From positions 1 through 64,000 of the forward strand of contig SVCX01000003.1 of the NCBI GenBank assembly GCA_015058145.1: a DNA stretch of 64,000 bases, in the 5' to 3' direction. Both the position numbers and the translations under genes were made by a program. Origin of the DNA: Clostridiales bacterium (GTDB taxonomy: Bacteria; Bacillota; Clostridia; Peptostreptococcales; Anaerovoracaceae). Under the pieces are notes generated by a model that was not told where the DNA came from, searched no databases, and worked only from the letters and a program-made list of their open reading frames with translations. Position 1 is the stretch's first letter; every line of letters begins with the position of its first letter. Positions 1-15,000 of the stretch are shown here, one piece after another.

Positions 1-3000
1 TTATGATTCCCTGAAAGAAATCGGCGTTGATGTTTCGCACTCTCAGCCAGTGAAGGGTCTGACCACAGAGCGGTGTGATGTGACACTGGTAGACGGGGAC
101 AGAACTTTCGTGGGATGCGAGTATGGAGAAGGCGAATGGAAGCCTTTGCGCTTGAAGAAAGAACACTTCGACTACCTGCGCGGTTTTGATGTTGTCCATT
201 GCGGCTGCTATGCTGACATGGCGGATGAAATCGGGAAACTGGATGAACTTACATCGGTAAAGACCTACGACTTTTCGTCGGAAGAAGAATACAGGACGGA
301 CGAATACCTGAACAAAGTATGTCCGCATGTGGACATCGCGCTCTTTTCTCAGGAAGAGATGACGGACGATCAGGCACTGGAACTTCAGAAGAAGGTTCAC
401 GATCTTGGAACGGAACTGGTCATCGTGACCAACGGAAGCAAAGGCCAGAGGCTCTGGGATGGAACTCGACTTTACAATGGGAAAGTTAAAATGGTTAAGG
501 CTGTAGACACTATGGGCGCGGGCGACTCCTTTTTTACCGCATTTGTAGTGCAGCTGATGAGAGAAGGTTACAGGAGAGGAACAATCCCATCAGAAGAAGG
601 CATCCGACGCGCATTCGAATTCGCTGCGGATTTCAGCGCCGGGACATGCATGAAGGATGGCGCTTTCGGCTTCGGCACGGAGTATTAAAATGAGAAAAAA
701 CGTTCTGACGCTGGATGTAATGCTGGCGAAGGAAATTGAATATGATATCGAAACCGGCAAGTACAGGGAGGGGGACCGAATCCCTTCCGAGAGAATGCTT
801 GCCGAAGATTTTGGCGTGCAGAGAGGAACCGCCAGGAGCGCCATAGGGATACTGAAGGATAAAGGTGTCATAGTTTCCAGAGAACGCGCAGGCAATTTTG
901 TGGCTCCGCGGAGAATTGACTTTGATCTTGACGCTTATAACTCCAGAAAAGTCGTAATCGAGAGGATGGGAATCTCCACATCAGTCAGGTTGCTGACGTT
1001 TGAAAAAATCAGCGTTACGGACAAGATGTCCGCCGATACGGGATGGCCCGCCGACACGCAGGTCTTCCGGATCATGCGACTGAGATATACCGCAGGAGTG
1101 CCGATGGCACTTGAGAGAGCGCACATAAAGTGCGAACTGGCTCCAACCTTGACGGAAGATGATGTAAACGACAAATCCATCTATGCTTCGCTTGCGAGAA
1201 AATTCAACGAGTATGTCGACCATGCGGAGTCTAAGGTTACAGCTGCTTTTGCAAACGGCCTTGAATCCATACTGCTCAACATCAAAGAATCGAAGCCGGT
1301 AATGAGATACGAAGGCCTTGTATATGACAGAGAGGGCAGATTGCTGGAATACTTTGACGATATTATCCTGAAGGATCAGATACAGTTTATCAGTTATGAC
1401 AGGTAAGAAAAAAACGTCCATGAAAAAACAGTCGGCGAAGACAACTTATCCGTCGACGATCATACAGGAAGCTGTAATCAGTGATATACAGGAAGGCGAG
1501 CTTCTGCCGGGCGAGCGTATCATGAGCGAACGCGCCATGGCAGAGAAGTACAATGTGTCCCGCATGGCCGTTCAGTACGCCATGAAAGTGCTGGAGAAAA
1601 AGGGATATGTCGAACGACGCCGCGGCGCGGGCACGTTTGTCAGGAAACATGATGTGCAGAAGATCAACCTCGGAGACTTCTACAACAGATTGAACGCAGG
1701 CATCACTGCGACGCTGAAAGGTTCGGGCGCAACACCTTCAAACAAGGTTATTACACGCGGTATAGTCAGGGCAGATTTCTATACTCATAAGCTTGGATTG
1801 GAGCAGGGAGAAGAAGTATTTATTCTGAACAGGACGAGAATGTTGAACGAGGAGCCGTTCGCGCTGGAGTACTCGGCCGTTCCGCTGAAACGGTTTCCGG
1901 ATATAGAGGAAATAGACTTTGCAGTAGTCTCTTTATACGATTACATGGAGTCTTATGGATTGATGCCTCGAAGATTCAATGAGAAGCTGCAGATTGTGGA
2001 GGTGAACGCCAGAGAAGCCGGGTATCTGGAAATCGGTGAAGGGAGCCCGGTATACTACACCGAACTTACTGGTTTTGCATCAGATGGAAGCCTGGTGGAA
2101 TATACAGAGAGCTTTATAAGATGTGACAAAGCAGAGATGCGTTTCATAACAAGAGTGTGACAGCAAGCCAATTGGTATAGTAAATAATACAAATTGGCTT
2201 GTTTTATATTGCGCTGAAAACTTATAAACTTATAGTGCAGAATAAATAAAGGGAGGAATTATATCATGCGCAATTTCGACGTAGAAAAATATATGAAAGA
2301 ATCCGAAGCGGCCTATGCCAAGAGAGCGGACATCGAGGCGCTTGCCGACAAGCTGACTGAGAGAGGCTACGACAATATCGTCGTAATAGGAATCGGCGGA
2401 ACTTGGGCCGAATGGCATCCTGTCGTGCATGTAATGAGACACTATACCGACATGCCAATCTACCTTGAGAACGCTGCCGAGCTATGCGTAAGGACGGACA
2501 AGAATTTCCTTAACAAGAGATCGCTGGTTGTGACATCGTCAGAATCAGGCAATACCAAAGAAGTCGTCGAAGCCATAAAAATGTGCAAGGACATGGGAAT
2601 CGAAACATCCGTCCTCACGAAGAACGCCGACTCGGAACTGGGTAAGCTCTGTGACAATGTGGTCGACGGCTGCAGCGGAGACTGCGAACACTTCTATATT
2701 ATGTGCTACCTCTTCGGACTCAGACTGCTCTATAACAGAGGCGAATTTCCAAGCTATGAAAAGTTCGCGGATCAGATGGCGAATCTTGGCAAGGATCTCG
2801 TAGCGGTAAGGGAAAAGTTCGAAGAACAGGGTGCTCAGATTGCAAGAGATTATCACAAAGAACCGTACAACATCTTCGTAAGCTCCGGAACCCTCTGGGG
2901 AGAAACATATCTCTTCTCCATGTGCATCCTCGAAGAGATGCAGTGGGTGAGGACAAAGTCGGTAACTTCAGCGGACTTCTTCCACGGAACACTGGAGCTG

Positions 3001-6000
3001 ATCGAGAAGGATGTGCCGGTATTCCTCTTCAAGGGAGAAGATGAGTACAGACCCCTGGATGAGAGAGTGGAGCGTTTCTGCGAGAAACTCACGGATAAGC
3101 TCGTTGTGATCGATACGAAGGATTACGATCTTCCGGGAATCGATGATGAGTTCAGAGTAATCTGCTCACCGATGATTCTGACATCTCTCGTGACGGACAG
3201 GCTGGCTGCCCACTATGAACTCAATACAGGACACAGCCTCGAGTTCAGAAGGTACTACAGACAGTTCGATTATTAATGGATAGACAAAGGGCTTCAGCCG
3301 GCAGGAAGAAAGAGGTAAGGAAACATGTCAGAACCTATTGTAAAGATCCAGCACGTTGATAAGTATTTCGGAGACAATCACGTCATCAAGGATCTGAATC
3401 TGGAAATCGAGGAAGGTGAATTTCTCACACTGCTGGGGCCTTCGGGCTGCGGCAAGACCACAATCCTCAGGATGGTCGCAGGATTCGAAGATGCGACAAA
3501 CGGAATCATAGAGGTTCAGGGAGAGAGAGTAGAAGACAAGGAAGCATACGAGAGAGATGTTAACACTGTTTTTCAGAGTTACGCGCTTTTCCCGCACATG
3601 ACGGTATACGACAACATTGCTTATGGACTGGTCGTCAAAAAAGTTCCGAAAGATGAAATCAAAGAGAGAGTAAAAGAGATGCTCGAACTGGTTCAGCTGA
3701 TGGGCTTCGAGGGCAGAAAGCCGGACATGATGTCAGGCGGACAGAAGCAGCGTGTCGCCATAGCGAGAGCGCTGATCAACAATCCGAAGGTTCTTCTTCT
3801 GGATGAACCGCTGGGAGCGCTGGACCTCCAGCTTCGTAAGCAGATGCAGATCGAACTGAAGCGACTGCAGCAGAAACTGAACATCACATTCGTCTATGTT
3901 ACCCACGATCAGGAAGAAGCGATGACGATGAGCGACCGTATTGCGGTAATGAAAGACGGAATCATAGAGCACCTGGCGACACCGCGTGAAATATATGCGA
4001 AACCGCGTACAAAGTTTGTCGCGAACTTTATCGGCGAGTCAAACATTTTTTCCGGACATGTTGTTGAAATTAATGATGGAATTGCGACAGTCGAGACCAA
4101 GTTCGGCAAAGGCAGGATGCCTGCGGAAGATTTCAGCGTAGGCGATGTGGCTCATCTCTGCGTGAGACCTGAAGTCATGCAGTACAGCAAGGAACCGGTT
4201 GACGGCTTCAGCATCAAGGGAACGGTCAAGAACATGATCTTCGTAGGATCTGTTCACAGAACACTTCTTGGAATGGACGAGGAGTATGACGCCAAAATCA
4301 ACAGAGTCAAATACGACACCTCATATAATGAAGGCGATACGCTCTATCTCCACTGGGAGATGGAGGACGTAACAGGCATACACGGTCAGGAGGACGAAAT
4401 CAATGCGTAGATTAAAGAGTGCTCCGGCCGCAGCGACAGCCGGACCTGTATCCATATGGATGATCATCTTCGTCATGCTGCCGATGATATATGTCTTTGT
4501 CATCAGCTTCCTGACGAGAGATCCCTATGGCGGAATCGAGGCGAAGTTCACCTTTGAAAACTACACAGAGATGCTCCAGCCTCTCTATCTAAAAGTAATT
4601 CTGAAATCATTTAAATTGGCGTTCTATACTACAGCCATCTGCCTGCTCGTCGGGTATCCGATGGCCTATTGGATTGCCAGTAAAAGGCCGAGCACCGCAG
4701 CGAAGATGCTCATGCTGGTCATGATACCGTACTGGACCAGCTCGCTGGTAAGGCTTTACAGTGCGAACCTGCTGGCTATGCCGAACGGGTTCCTGAATAC
4801 AGCGCTGATGAAACTGCACATCATAAGCGAGCCCCTTGACCTGCTGTACAGCGATACGATGGTTCTCATGGGACTGCTGATTGCGTGTCTTCCGTTCTCG
4901 GTGCTCCCGCTGTACTCGTCCATTGAGAAACTGGACAAGTCGCTGATCGAAGCGTCAAAGGATCTTGGCGCGAGACCGGTTCAGACCTTCTTCAAGGTTA
5001 TCGTTCCGCAGACGATGCCGGGAATCATCGGCTGCATCATACTGGTATTCATTCCTGCCATGGGCATGTACTATGTACCTGACGTAATGGGCGGTGGAAA
5101 AGTCATGCTGATCGGCACGCTGGTCAAAAACCAGTTCCTGGTCACAAAGAACTGGCCGTTCGGAGCATCCATGGCAATTCTTCTCATATTCATTACTCTG
5201 GCAATTCTATGGATCTACACTAGATTCAATAAGCTGGAAGATCTGGAGGTGGTCTGATGGAAGCAGTAAATCAGGCAGGAACAGCCAGACTCAGCAAGAG
5301 ACTGAGGAGAAAAAGAGCCGGTAGGAGATGGGGAAATGTATTCGCGGTAGCGGTATTCACCTTCATTTACATTCCGATTGCGATGATGGTATTGTTCTCG
5401 TTCAACGATCAGAGGACAAACTACTATTGGAACGGGTTCACGCTAGAGTGGTACAAGTATCTGTTTACACAGTCCGACCTGTGGGGATATCTGGTAGTAT
5501 CCCTGATCGTCGCTGTGGCGTCTGTGATACTGTCTCTGGCGGTGGGCGTGCTCGGCGCGATGGGACTGATGAGATTTGAGTTCCGGCTGAAGAAACTGAT
5601 CAGCAATTCACTGTACATACCGATTGTAATTCCTGAGGTAGTGCTTGGTATCTCGCTGCTGATGCTCTTTGAGGTCGCCCACTTCCCTCTGGGTTACTGG
5701 TCCATGATACTGGCCCATACGACATTCTGTATTCCGTTCGTCGTTATCATAATGCGAGGCAGGATGGCAGGAATGGACATGTCCGTCGAAGAAGCCTCAA
5801 TGGATCTTGGCGCCAATCGGATCACAACATTCTTCAAAATCACGCTGCCGATGCTTGTGCCGGGAATTCTGTCCAGCGCGTTCATGTCATTTACATTGTC
5901 CATTGACGATGTAATTATCACGAACTTCGTAACAGGACCTTATGCCACGACGCTGCCGATCAAGATCCTGTCCATGGTCAAGGTAGGATTAAAACCTGAG

Positions 6001-9000
6001 GTCAATGCGATGACTACGGTAATGGTTGTCGTTCTGATTCTGGGGATACTCGCGAACAACGCTGTTCAGGCTCTGATGAAGAGGAGAGCCTTGACAAATA
6101 AAAAATCGTATTTTTAACGAATCATCAGTTATTGTATAGGAGTTCTGAAACTAAGGAGGAGGAGAAAATGAAAAACCTTAAGAGGATCATTGCGATTGCT
6201 ATGACTGCAGTTATGGTGTTTGCCTTTGCAGCATGCGGCGGAAGCAGTGATTCAGCAGAAGACAATGGTGAAGTCAACATCTACATGTGGTCAGACTATA
6301 TTTCACAGAATGTAGTTGACAAGTTCACCGAAGAGACTGGAATCAAAGTCAACTTCTCGTACATGAGCACATCAGAGGAAGCTGTTGCCAAGGTTACCAG
6401 CGGCGGCGGTGATGAATATGATCTGGTAATGCCATGTGATGCTGACATGACCAGCCTTATCGAGGGAGGATATCTGGCAGAAATCAATCTCGATAACATA
6501 CCTAATTTCGAACATCTGGGAGATGCCTACAAGAACAGAGAATTCGACCCTGAAAACAAGTATGCGATTCCTTATCTCATCAACTACGTTTATGTAGTTT
6601 ACAACCCTGAGACTTGCCCGATCGAGATCACGAAGTATGAAGATCTTCTCGATCCGCAGCTCAAGGGACAGATTGCGTCAGTAACAGGTCAGAGAAATCT
6701 GTTCCCGATTGCCCTCGTATCACTCGGATACGATCCGAACAGCCAGGACGAGCAGGAACTGAAGGAAGCGTATGAATGGCTTCAGAAGTATGTACCGAAT
6801 GTTACGGGATTTGACTCCGACAGCGCGGAAACTATGCTGATTAACGGAGCATCATCGGTAGGATTCCTCTTTGACGGACAGGCTTCCAAGGCCTTCTCAG
6901 AGATGGGTGACGACGCTCTCGTAGTTGCCGAGCTGACAGATCCGGTACAGCTTGGTGTTGACGAACTGGTCATTCCGGCAGGAGCTAAGAACAAGGAAAA
7001 CGCTGAAGCGTTCCTGAACTTCATTCTGGATCCGGAGAACATGGCAATGAATCTGCAGGATATGATGGAAACAGACGGTCAGCCTTACTCATGTCCTAAT
7101 GACGACGCAGTAGCACTGATGCCGCCTGAGTATTCAGAGTCACCTGCCATCAACATTCCTAAGTCAGTTAAGGAAAACTACTTCCTGCAGCTGGATGTAG
7201 GCGATGCAGTCAAGATCTATGACAAGTACTGGACAATGCTCATGTCTGAAGAGCAGTAAACAGTAAAAGCAAGAAGGGTTATCCGGGATGGAGAATCGTT
7301 TAAGCAGAAAAACGAAACTATTTTACGGAGTCGCCGGAATCGGCGACTCCGCTCTTTACAGCATGATGGGTATGTTTGCCCTGTTCTTTTTCACGACTGT
7401 TGCGGGAATCAATCCGGCTGCAGCGGGTACGATTGTAGCGGTAGGAGCTGTCTGGGATGTTGTCAGCGGATCCATCGTCGGGTACATTTCTGACAGAACC
7501 AACACGCGTATCGGGCGGCGTAAACCGTTCATGCTGGTGGCTTCTTTCCCATTAGCAGTCTTTTGCAGCCTGATTTTTGTCGTGTTTGACGCGCCCCAGG
7601 GAATCAGAATCGCCTATTATGTTTTCATGTTTATTGCCTTCTGGACGGGGTATTCGATTTTCTTCGTTCCGTATACTGCGTGGGGCGCGGAGCTTACGGA
7701 CAATTATGAGGAGAGGACAGAATTAAGAGGCATTGTCTACGTATTCTATTCTGTGGGCGCGGCTTTCGGCACCGTACTTCCAACCATCATTGTAGATACA
7801 TTGATGCAGTGGGGGTTGACTGTTCAAGCGGGATGGCTGAGCGTCGGAATCATTGTTGGTGTCATCTCCGCAGCAGCGATTTTTATCTCGGGATGGTTCG
7901 TCAACGATACGGACGGCGTTCAGACAGGCGACGTGGAGAATACTAAAAAAGATGAACATCACGGATTTCACGCGATTATCGACATTGTGCGAAATTATGG
8001 TCAGGTGTTCAGATACAAACCGGCCAGATATATTATTCTGACGAGTATGTTTTACCTTGTCGCGAATTCCATTTTTGCCGCGGACAAAATGTATTTCTAC
8101 ACATTCAATATGGGATTGTCAGCAAAAGAAATCAGTCTGATCATGCTGTTTCAGAACGTACTGTCAGTGCTACTCGTCCCGCCGCTGATCAGAATTAACA
8201 GAGTTCTCGACAAGAGGACGCTGTGTATCGGCGGTATCGGACTGTCATCTGCATGTCTGATTCTCTACGGGTTTACAGGTATTCCTAACATTCCGCATCT
8301 GCTGCTGTTCTCGTTTGTCTACGGAATCGGTAGCATCTGCTACTGGCAGCTCATACCATCTATGCTCTATGATGTATGTGACGCAGACCGGCTGGATAAC
8401 AACTTGAACAGAGCTGGGCTGATCATCTCCATGCAGGGATTGACAGAGTCCGTATCGGAAGGGATTGGATTTCAGATTTTAGGACTGCTTCTCGCGTTTA
8501 CCGAGTTCAACAGTGAGGCGGTGGTGCAGAATCAGGCGACCTTAAACTGCATGCATGTGTCATTTACGTTCATACCGGCGCTATTCTCAATTATCGCTAT
8601 GATTATGATGGTTCGCTACCCGATAACACGAGCCAAGCACTCTGAAATAATCGCGCAGCTGAACAGCCGAATCAAAAAATAGTTATTCTCCCCAGAAGAA
8701 AGAAAGCAGGGAATTGTGAAGATCCTGCAGATTCTGTTTTCTGGCGGATGCATCAAAGAGGTCGTCACAAGCGGCGCGCTCTTCTTCATTCATGACTGTA
8801 TCACGGAGGGTCGGCGCCTGATCGTGGTCATGATTTTCCGAGTGGGCGTGGGCCAAATGCTGATTGGACCGGCCCATCCCATAGATGAGTTCAAGAATGT
8901 GAACGGCTTCGAAGCCGTTTTTTTTCATGGCGTTGCGCACGTCCATGCTACTGGTGAGAAACGGCGCGTGCAGGTCGTCGCAGAGCACGACGCCCATCAT

Positions 9001-12000
9001 ATCTGCCAGCTCTTTCAGCGCTGGTTCAAAGCCGTACTCCTCTGGTTCCGAGAGACGGTAGAGCTCACGGTTACAACCGCCGCTGACGCTGTGTTCGATC
9101 AGAAGGTCGTAGAGTGAAACGGTTGGAATCTCACCGAGGCTTCCGCGGAAGAACTTCCTGTCTTCCGGCGTGGCGACGATCACAGCCGGTTTGCCGAGGC
9201 CGCGCCATCTAGTGAGAAGTCTCTGCTGATACTTGCGGTTGAGCAGTGGATCGGAACCGTAGCCTTTGTACAGGAACATGGCGGTGTCCGGCTTCTGCTG
9301 CAGGAGCGAATCGTACAGCAAAACCACCAGCTCAGGTTCTGACTGAGCCAGTGACATTCCCGGGTAGAGAGCGTATGTGCAGGATTCATAAGATTTGCCT
9401 GTCTTCCTGTCTATCGGTGCACGCACCAATGCGAAATCTTCGCTGCCAAACTGGATATCTACCATGTTGATTATCCTTTAATGATTTCGCTGATTGCATT
9501 TAAGAAGGCGTCGATTTCCTCATCCGTCGTGAAGAGACCGGGACTGACACGAACGGTACCATTCATATCGAAAGTGCCAAGCATGCGGTGCGTATCCGGC
9601 GCGCACTGCAGGCCGGATCGGACGGAAATATCGTAATAGGTTTCCAGAATCATCGCCACATCGGCACAGTCCATGCCTTCGATGTTGAAGGAGACGGCCG
9701 CAGCGCGCGGACTCTGCAGCGGACCGTAGACCGTCACTTCCGGCATGGAAACCAGACCGTCTAAAAGGCGCTGTATCATCTTCTGTTCTTCATGATAGAT
9801 ACTGCTGACAGATTTCTCGAGAATGTAACGAACGCCTGCGCAAAGTCCGGCGATGCCGACAGTATTCTGCGTGCCTGCTTCATAGTAATACGGAAGCTGT
9901 TCAGGCTGGAGGCGCACTTCGGAGAAGACGCCTGTGCCGCCGGAGCGGAGCGGCTTCGGAGAAACCGTTTCGGAAACATATAAAGCGCCTGTGCCGGTAG
10001 GCCCGAGGAGGGATTTATGTCCCGGAATCGCCAGGAGATCGATGTTCATCTTAACGACATCGATTGGAATGGCGCCTGCGGACTGGGCGGCGTCGACGAG
10101 AAATGGCACCTTGTGCTCACGGCAGATGGCACCGACTTCTTCGATTGGATTCAGGGCGCCTGTGACATTGGAGGCGTGAGCCATGACGACGAGCTTCGTT
10201 TCAGGTCGGAAGGCCTGGCGCAGCTCATCCAGATCAACACCCTTCACAGGATCGGTTGTTACCTTTGTCACCATTACACCGGCGTCTTCCAGATAGGCAA
10301 GCGGTCTGGTGACAGCGTTGTGTTCCATCTGACTTGTGATCACATGATCGCCCGGCTTCAGCATACCCTGCAGAGCCAGATTGATTGCATCGGTTGCGTT
10401 CAGAGCGAAGACAATGCGATTCGGGTCTGCAATATGAAAAAGCTCAGCCAACACGCTGCGCGCTTCGATGATATCTGTCGCCGCCGCACGGGCCTTTTCT
10501 GATTCCCCTCTGCCCGGGTTGCCGCCTCTTCGGAGAGCGTCCGATACGGCGTCATAGACTGGTTCCGGTTTCGGCCAGGATGTGGCCGCGTTGTCGAGAT
10601 AGATCATAGTAACAACTCCTTTTTGCTTGCTGGTTAAAGTATACCATATCATGAGAATGAGGGCTGTATTAATTTGCTTTATATATGTTACTTTCAAATT
10701 GGATTTTCAATGGAACAACCGCTAATCTAGCATGTTTGACGGGGATTTGACCGCAAACTTGTAATTGACGGTTATATAGTAAACTGATAAACTTTTTGTA
10801 TATAGACTGACATAAAACAATAAGTCAAGCAAGTCAAAAGCAAGTCAATAATCAAATGGAGGAAATCATGAATTTAAAGAAAATGACCCTCAAGATCAAC
10901 GGCGCTGACAGAATGTTCATCTGCGATCCGGCGAAGGATTCTCTGGCAGATGTCATCCGCCGTCTTGGTCTCACCGGAACAAAAGTGGGCTGTGGAACAG
11001 GCGTATGCGGCGCATGCTCTGTCATCCTGAACGGTAAAGTCGTTCGTTCCTGTATGAGGAAGATCTCACAGGTCGAAGAGTACAGCGAAGTAACAACCAT
11101 CGAAGGAATTGGACAACCGAACTTCCTGCATCCGATTCAGGTTGCATTCATGCATCATGGTGCCGTACAGTGCGGATTCTGTATCCCTGGATTTATCGTT
11201 TCAACCTATCAGCTTTTGAAAGATAATCCGGATCCTACGAGAGAAGAAGTTCGTGACTGGTTCACCAAGCACAGAAACATCTGCAGATGTACTGGTTATA
11301 AGCAGATTGTTGATTCTGTCATGCTGGCAGCCAAGTGCCTGCGCGGCGAGATCACAGTGAAGGATCTCGAGATTCCGGAAGCACCTGCCGGCGAACAATA
11401 CGGCAAGCCGCTCCTGCGTCCTTGCAATCTGGCGAGAGTATGCGGCGTAGAGGATTACGGTGATGATATCGAAATGAAGATGCCGTCGGGAGCTCTGCAC
11501 GGCGTTATGGTACAGCCGAGAGTTACTTTCCACGCCAAAATCAAGAGTATCGACACATCAGAAGCAGAGAAGATGCCTGGCGTTTACAAGATCGTTACGG
11601 CGAAGGACGTCAAGGCGGTTGGATGCGATAACCGTGTTGCCTTCTTCAGCTTCTCGCCGAGGACGCTGGCAACAGAGAAATCCCACTACGTTATAGCGGA
11701 AGACAAGATTATGAACTACGGCGATTGCATCGCTGTCGCAGTTGCGGATACGAAAGAGCACGCGAGAGAAGCAGCCGCCAAGGTTACCTTTGAATACGAA
11801 CAGCTTCCGGAATACAGAAACTATCTGGATGCCGTCAAGCCGGACGCAATCCGCATCCACGACGATCACCCGAACATGTGGTGTATCCAGCCGACACTCA
11901 AGGGCGCTGGTCACGATACGGACAAACTCTTTGACGAGGCCCCTTATGTTGTAGAAGGAAGCTTCTATTCCCAGAGAGAGCCGCACGGCCAGATTGAGTC

Positions 12001-15000
12001 CGATACGATTCAGGCTTACTTCTCCGAAGACGGCATGCTTTGCGTCCACTGCAAAGCTATGGCAATCGGAGCGCATCTGGCGGATATCGAAGAAGCGACG
12101 GGTATTCCGCAGGAGAAGATCCGTGTTATCGCCAACCCAACCGGCGCCTCCTTCGGATGGTCCACCTTCGGACAGTCCTACGCTTTGGCAGCGGAAGTCT
12201 GCATGGCCTGTGATAACATGCCGGTAGCAATCTCCATGACTTATCAAGAGCACGTTGCTTACACTGGTAAGAGAGCGCCGTCATTCTCTAACTCCAGACT
12301 GGCCTGCGATGAAAACGGCAAGATCATCGCGGCTGAATGGGACTTCGGTCTCGACCACGGTTCCTACAACGAGCTGGGCGACGACCTGACCTGGAGACCG
12401 GCAAGATTCACGTACTTCCCATACAACGTACCGAACGTTAAGGGACTGGCCAGAGTCGCATGCACGAACCACAACTACGGAACAGCGTACAGAGGCTACG
12501 GTTCACCGCAGTCCTACACCTGCTCCGAGGCGATGATGGATATGATGGCAGAGAAAATCGGTATGGATCCATTTGACATCAGATACGTCAACATCGCAAG
12601 GGAAGGCGATCTGAACGTCAACAGCAAGCCGTTCAGAGAGTATCCAATGGAAGGCATGATGGACAGACTCAAGCCGCTTTATGAAGAGGCGAAGGAGCAG
12701 GTCGCTGCATGGAACAAAGATCACGAAGACGTCAAGAAGGGCGTCGGTATCGCATGGGGCGGATACAATGTTACAGAAGGTGCGGCCGACCAGTGCACCC
12801 TGGGTATTGAACTGGCTCCGGGCGGCAAGTTCATCAAGTACGATACATGGCAGGATGTAGGACAGGGCGGAGACGTCGGTTCCCTGATCATCACTCTGGA
12901 AGCACTGAAGGAATTCGGCGTAACGAGCGATGATATCATCCTCCGTCAGAACGACAGCATCTACGGCGTAGACTCCGGTTCTTCGGCGTCATCACGTCAG
13001 CACTATATGAACAGTAAAGCGCTTGTCATGGCTGTTGAGAAACTGAAGAACGCGATGAGAAAGGATGACGGCACTTACAGAACGTATGAGGAGATGGTAG
13101 CGGAAGGCATTCCTCTCAGATATGACGCACAGTATACCAACTCCGATGACGACACGCTGTCCGACCTGGATCCGGATACTGGTGTCGGCGAACCGACTCC
13201 GGCATTCACGTACTCCCTGTACATGGCAGTCGTATCTGTCGACATGAAGACAGGCAAGACGACGGTTGACAGAATCGTGGGAATCGATGACGTAGGCGTA
13301 ATCGGTAACCCGGTATGTCTGGACGGTCAGGCGTACAGCGGTATCGCTCACTCCATCGGCTATGCTCTGTGGGAGGATTACGACGATGTCAAGAAGCACA
13401 ACAATCTGGCTGGTATGGGTATCGCATCCGCGAACATGCTGCCAGATGACATCGAGCTGATTCACATGTGCACGCCGAGAGACACGAACCCATTCGGCTC
13501 CTCCGGCGGTTCTGAAGCGTTCCAGTCAGGCGACCATATGGCGGTCATCAACGCGATCAATAACGCAACCGGCGTTAGAATCCATGAACTGCCGGCTCGT
13601 CCTGAAAAGGTTAAGGCAGGCATCGATGCACTGGCCAAGGGAGAGCCGAATCCGAACGTTCCTGAGAAGTACTTCCTCGGATCTGACTTCCAGGAGACCA
13701 TGGAAGACATCCGTCTGAATCCGGCAATTCCTTCAGAAGAGGAGTAAACTGAACAACCTGATCAGGTGGAATAAGTTGATTATTGATGATACAATAAGGC
13801 AGGGAGCTGGTTGGGCTCCCTGCCTTTGAACACTGCGGAAGAGAATTCCGTATCAGGAGGAAACCATGGCAGTAGGAAGATATCACAGACAGGAAATCTT
13901 TTTCCCAATTGGCCCGGAAGGGCAGAAGAAACTACAAGAATCTCGCGTCTGCATCATTGGAATTGGTGCGTTGGGTACTTCGATTGCGAACAATCTTGCC
14001 CGTGCTGGCGTGGGATATCTCAGACTGGTCGACAGAGATATCGTTGAACTCACGAACCTGCAGAGGCAGGTGCTTTTCACGGAGAAGGACGCGGAGGAGA
14101 TGATTCCGAAGGCAGAGGCAGCAAAAGCGCATCTGCAGGAGATCAATTCGGAGATTGAATATGATGCCATGGTTGTTGACGTCAATCCGTACAACATCGA
14201 AAAGATCATTTCAGGTGTTGATTTAGTCGTGGATGGTCTCGACAACTTGGAAACAAGATACCTTATCAACGAAGCATGCCAGAAAAATAATATTCGCTGG
14301 GTATACGGTGGCGCCGTTGGCAGCGGAGGAATGTGCATGAACATCCTGCCTGGAGAAGGACCATGTCTGCATTGTCTGCTCGGTCCACTGCCGGAGGACG
14401 GAACTTATGAAACTTGTGATACCATTGGTGTCATCAGTCCTATCACCAACATCGTAGCATCTTACGAATCTGCCGAAGCCATGAAGATCTTAGTGGGATC
14501 CGAATCGGTTTCCCATCAGTTGATTGCCATGGATGCCTGGGACTGCTATACGGATTTTGTTGAAGTGGACGTGGATCCGGACTGCCCGGTCTGCGGCAAG
14601 CACCAATATACGCTTTTAGAGCATAAACAGAAAAATTACACCGCTTCTTTGTGCGGTCATGATGCGTATCAGGTTACACCGACAGACGATGGAACCTTCG
14701 ATTATGATGCGGTTGTTGAAAGGCTTCAGACCGAAGGTGAAGTGAAGCGAAACCGGTTTTTCACCATCTTCAAAAATGATGAAGCGGATTTCAAACTATT
14801 CCCTGATGGACGTGCTATAATAAATGGTGTCTCAGACGGCGACAAAGCGCAGGAAATATTTGCGAAATACATCGATAGATAGGGGTGCAGAGAAATGATT
14901 AAAATCAAGATATTATTCAACGGCCCGGTCAGACAGCTCAATGGCTGGAAGAACGTGGCTAATATAGAACTTCCCGACGGCGCGACAGGGTATGACCTCT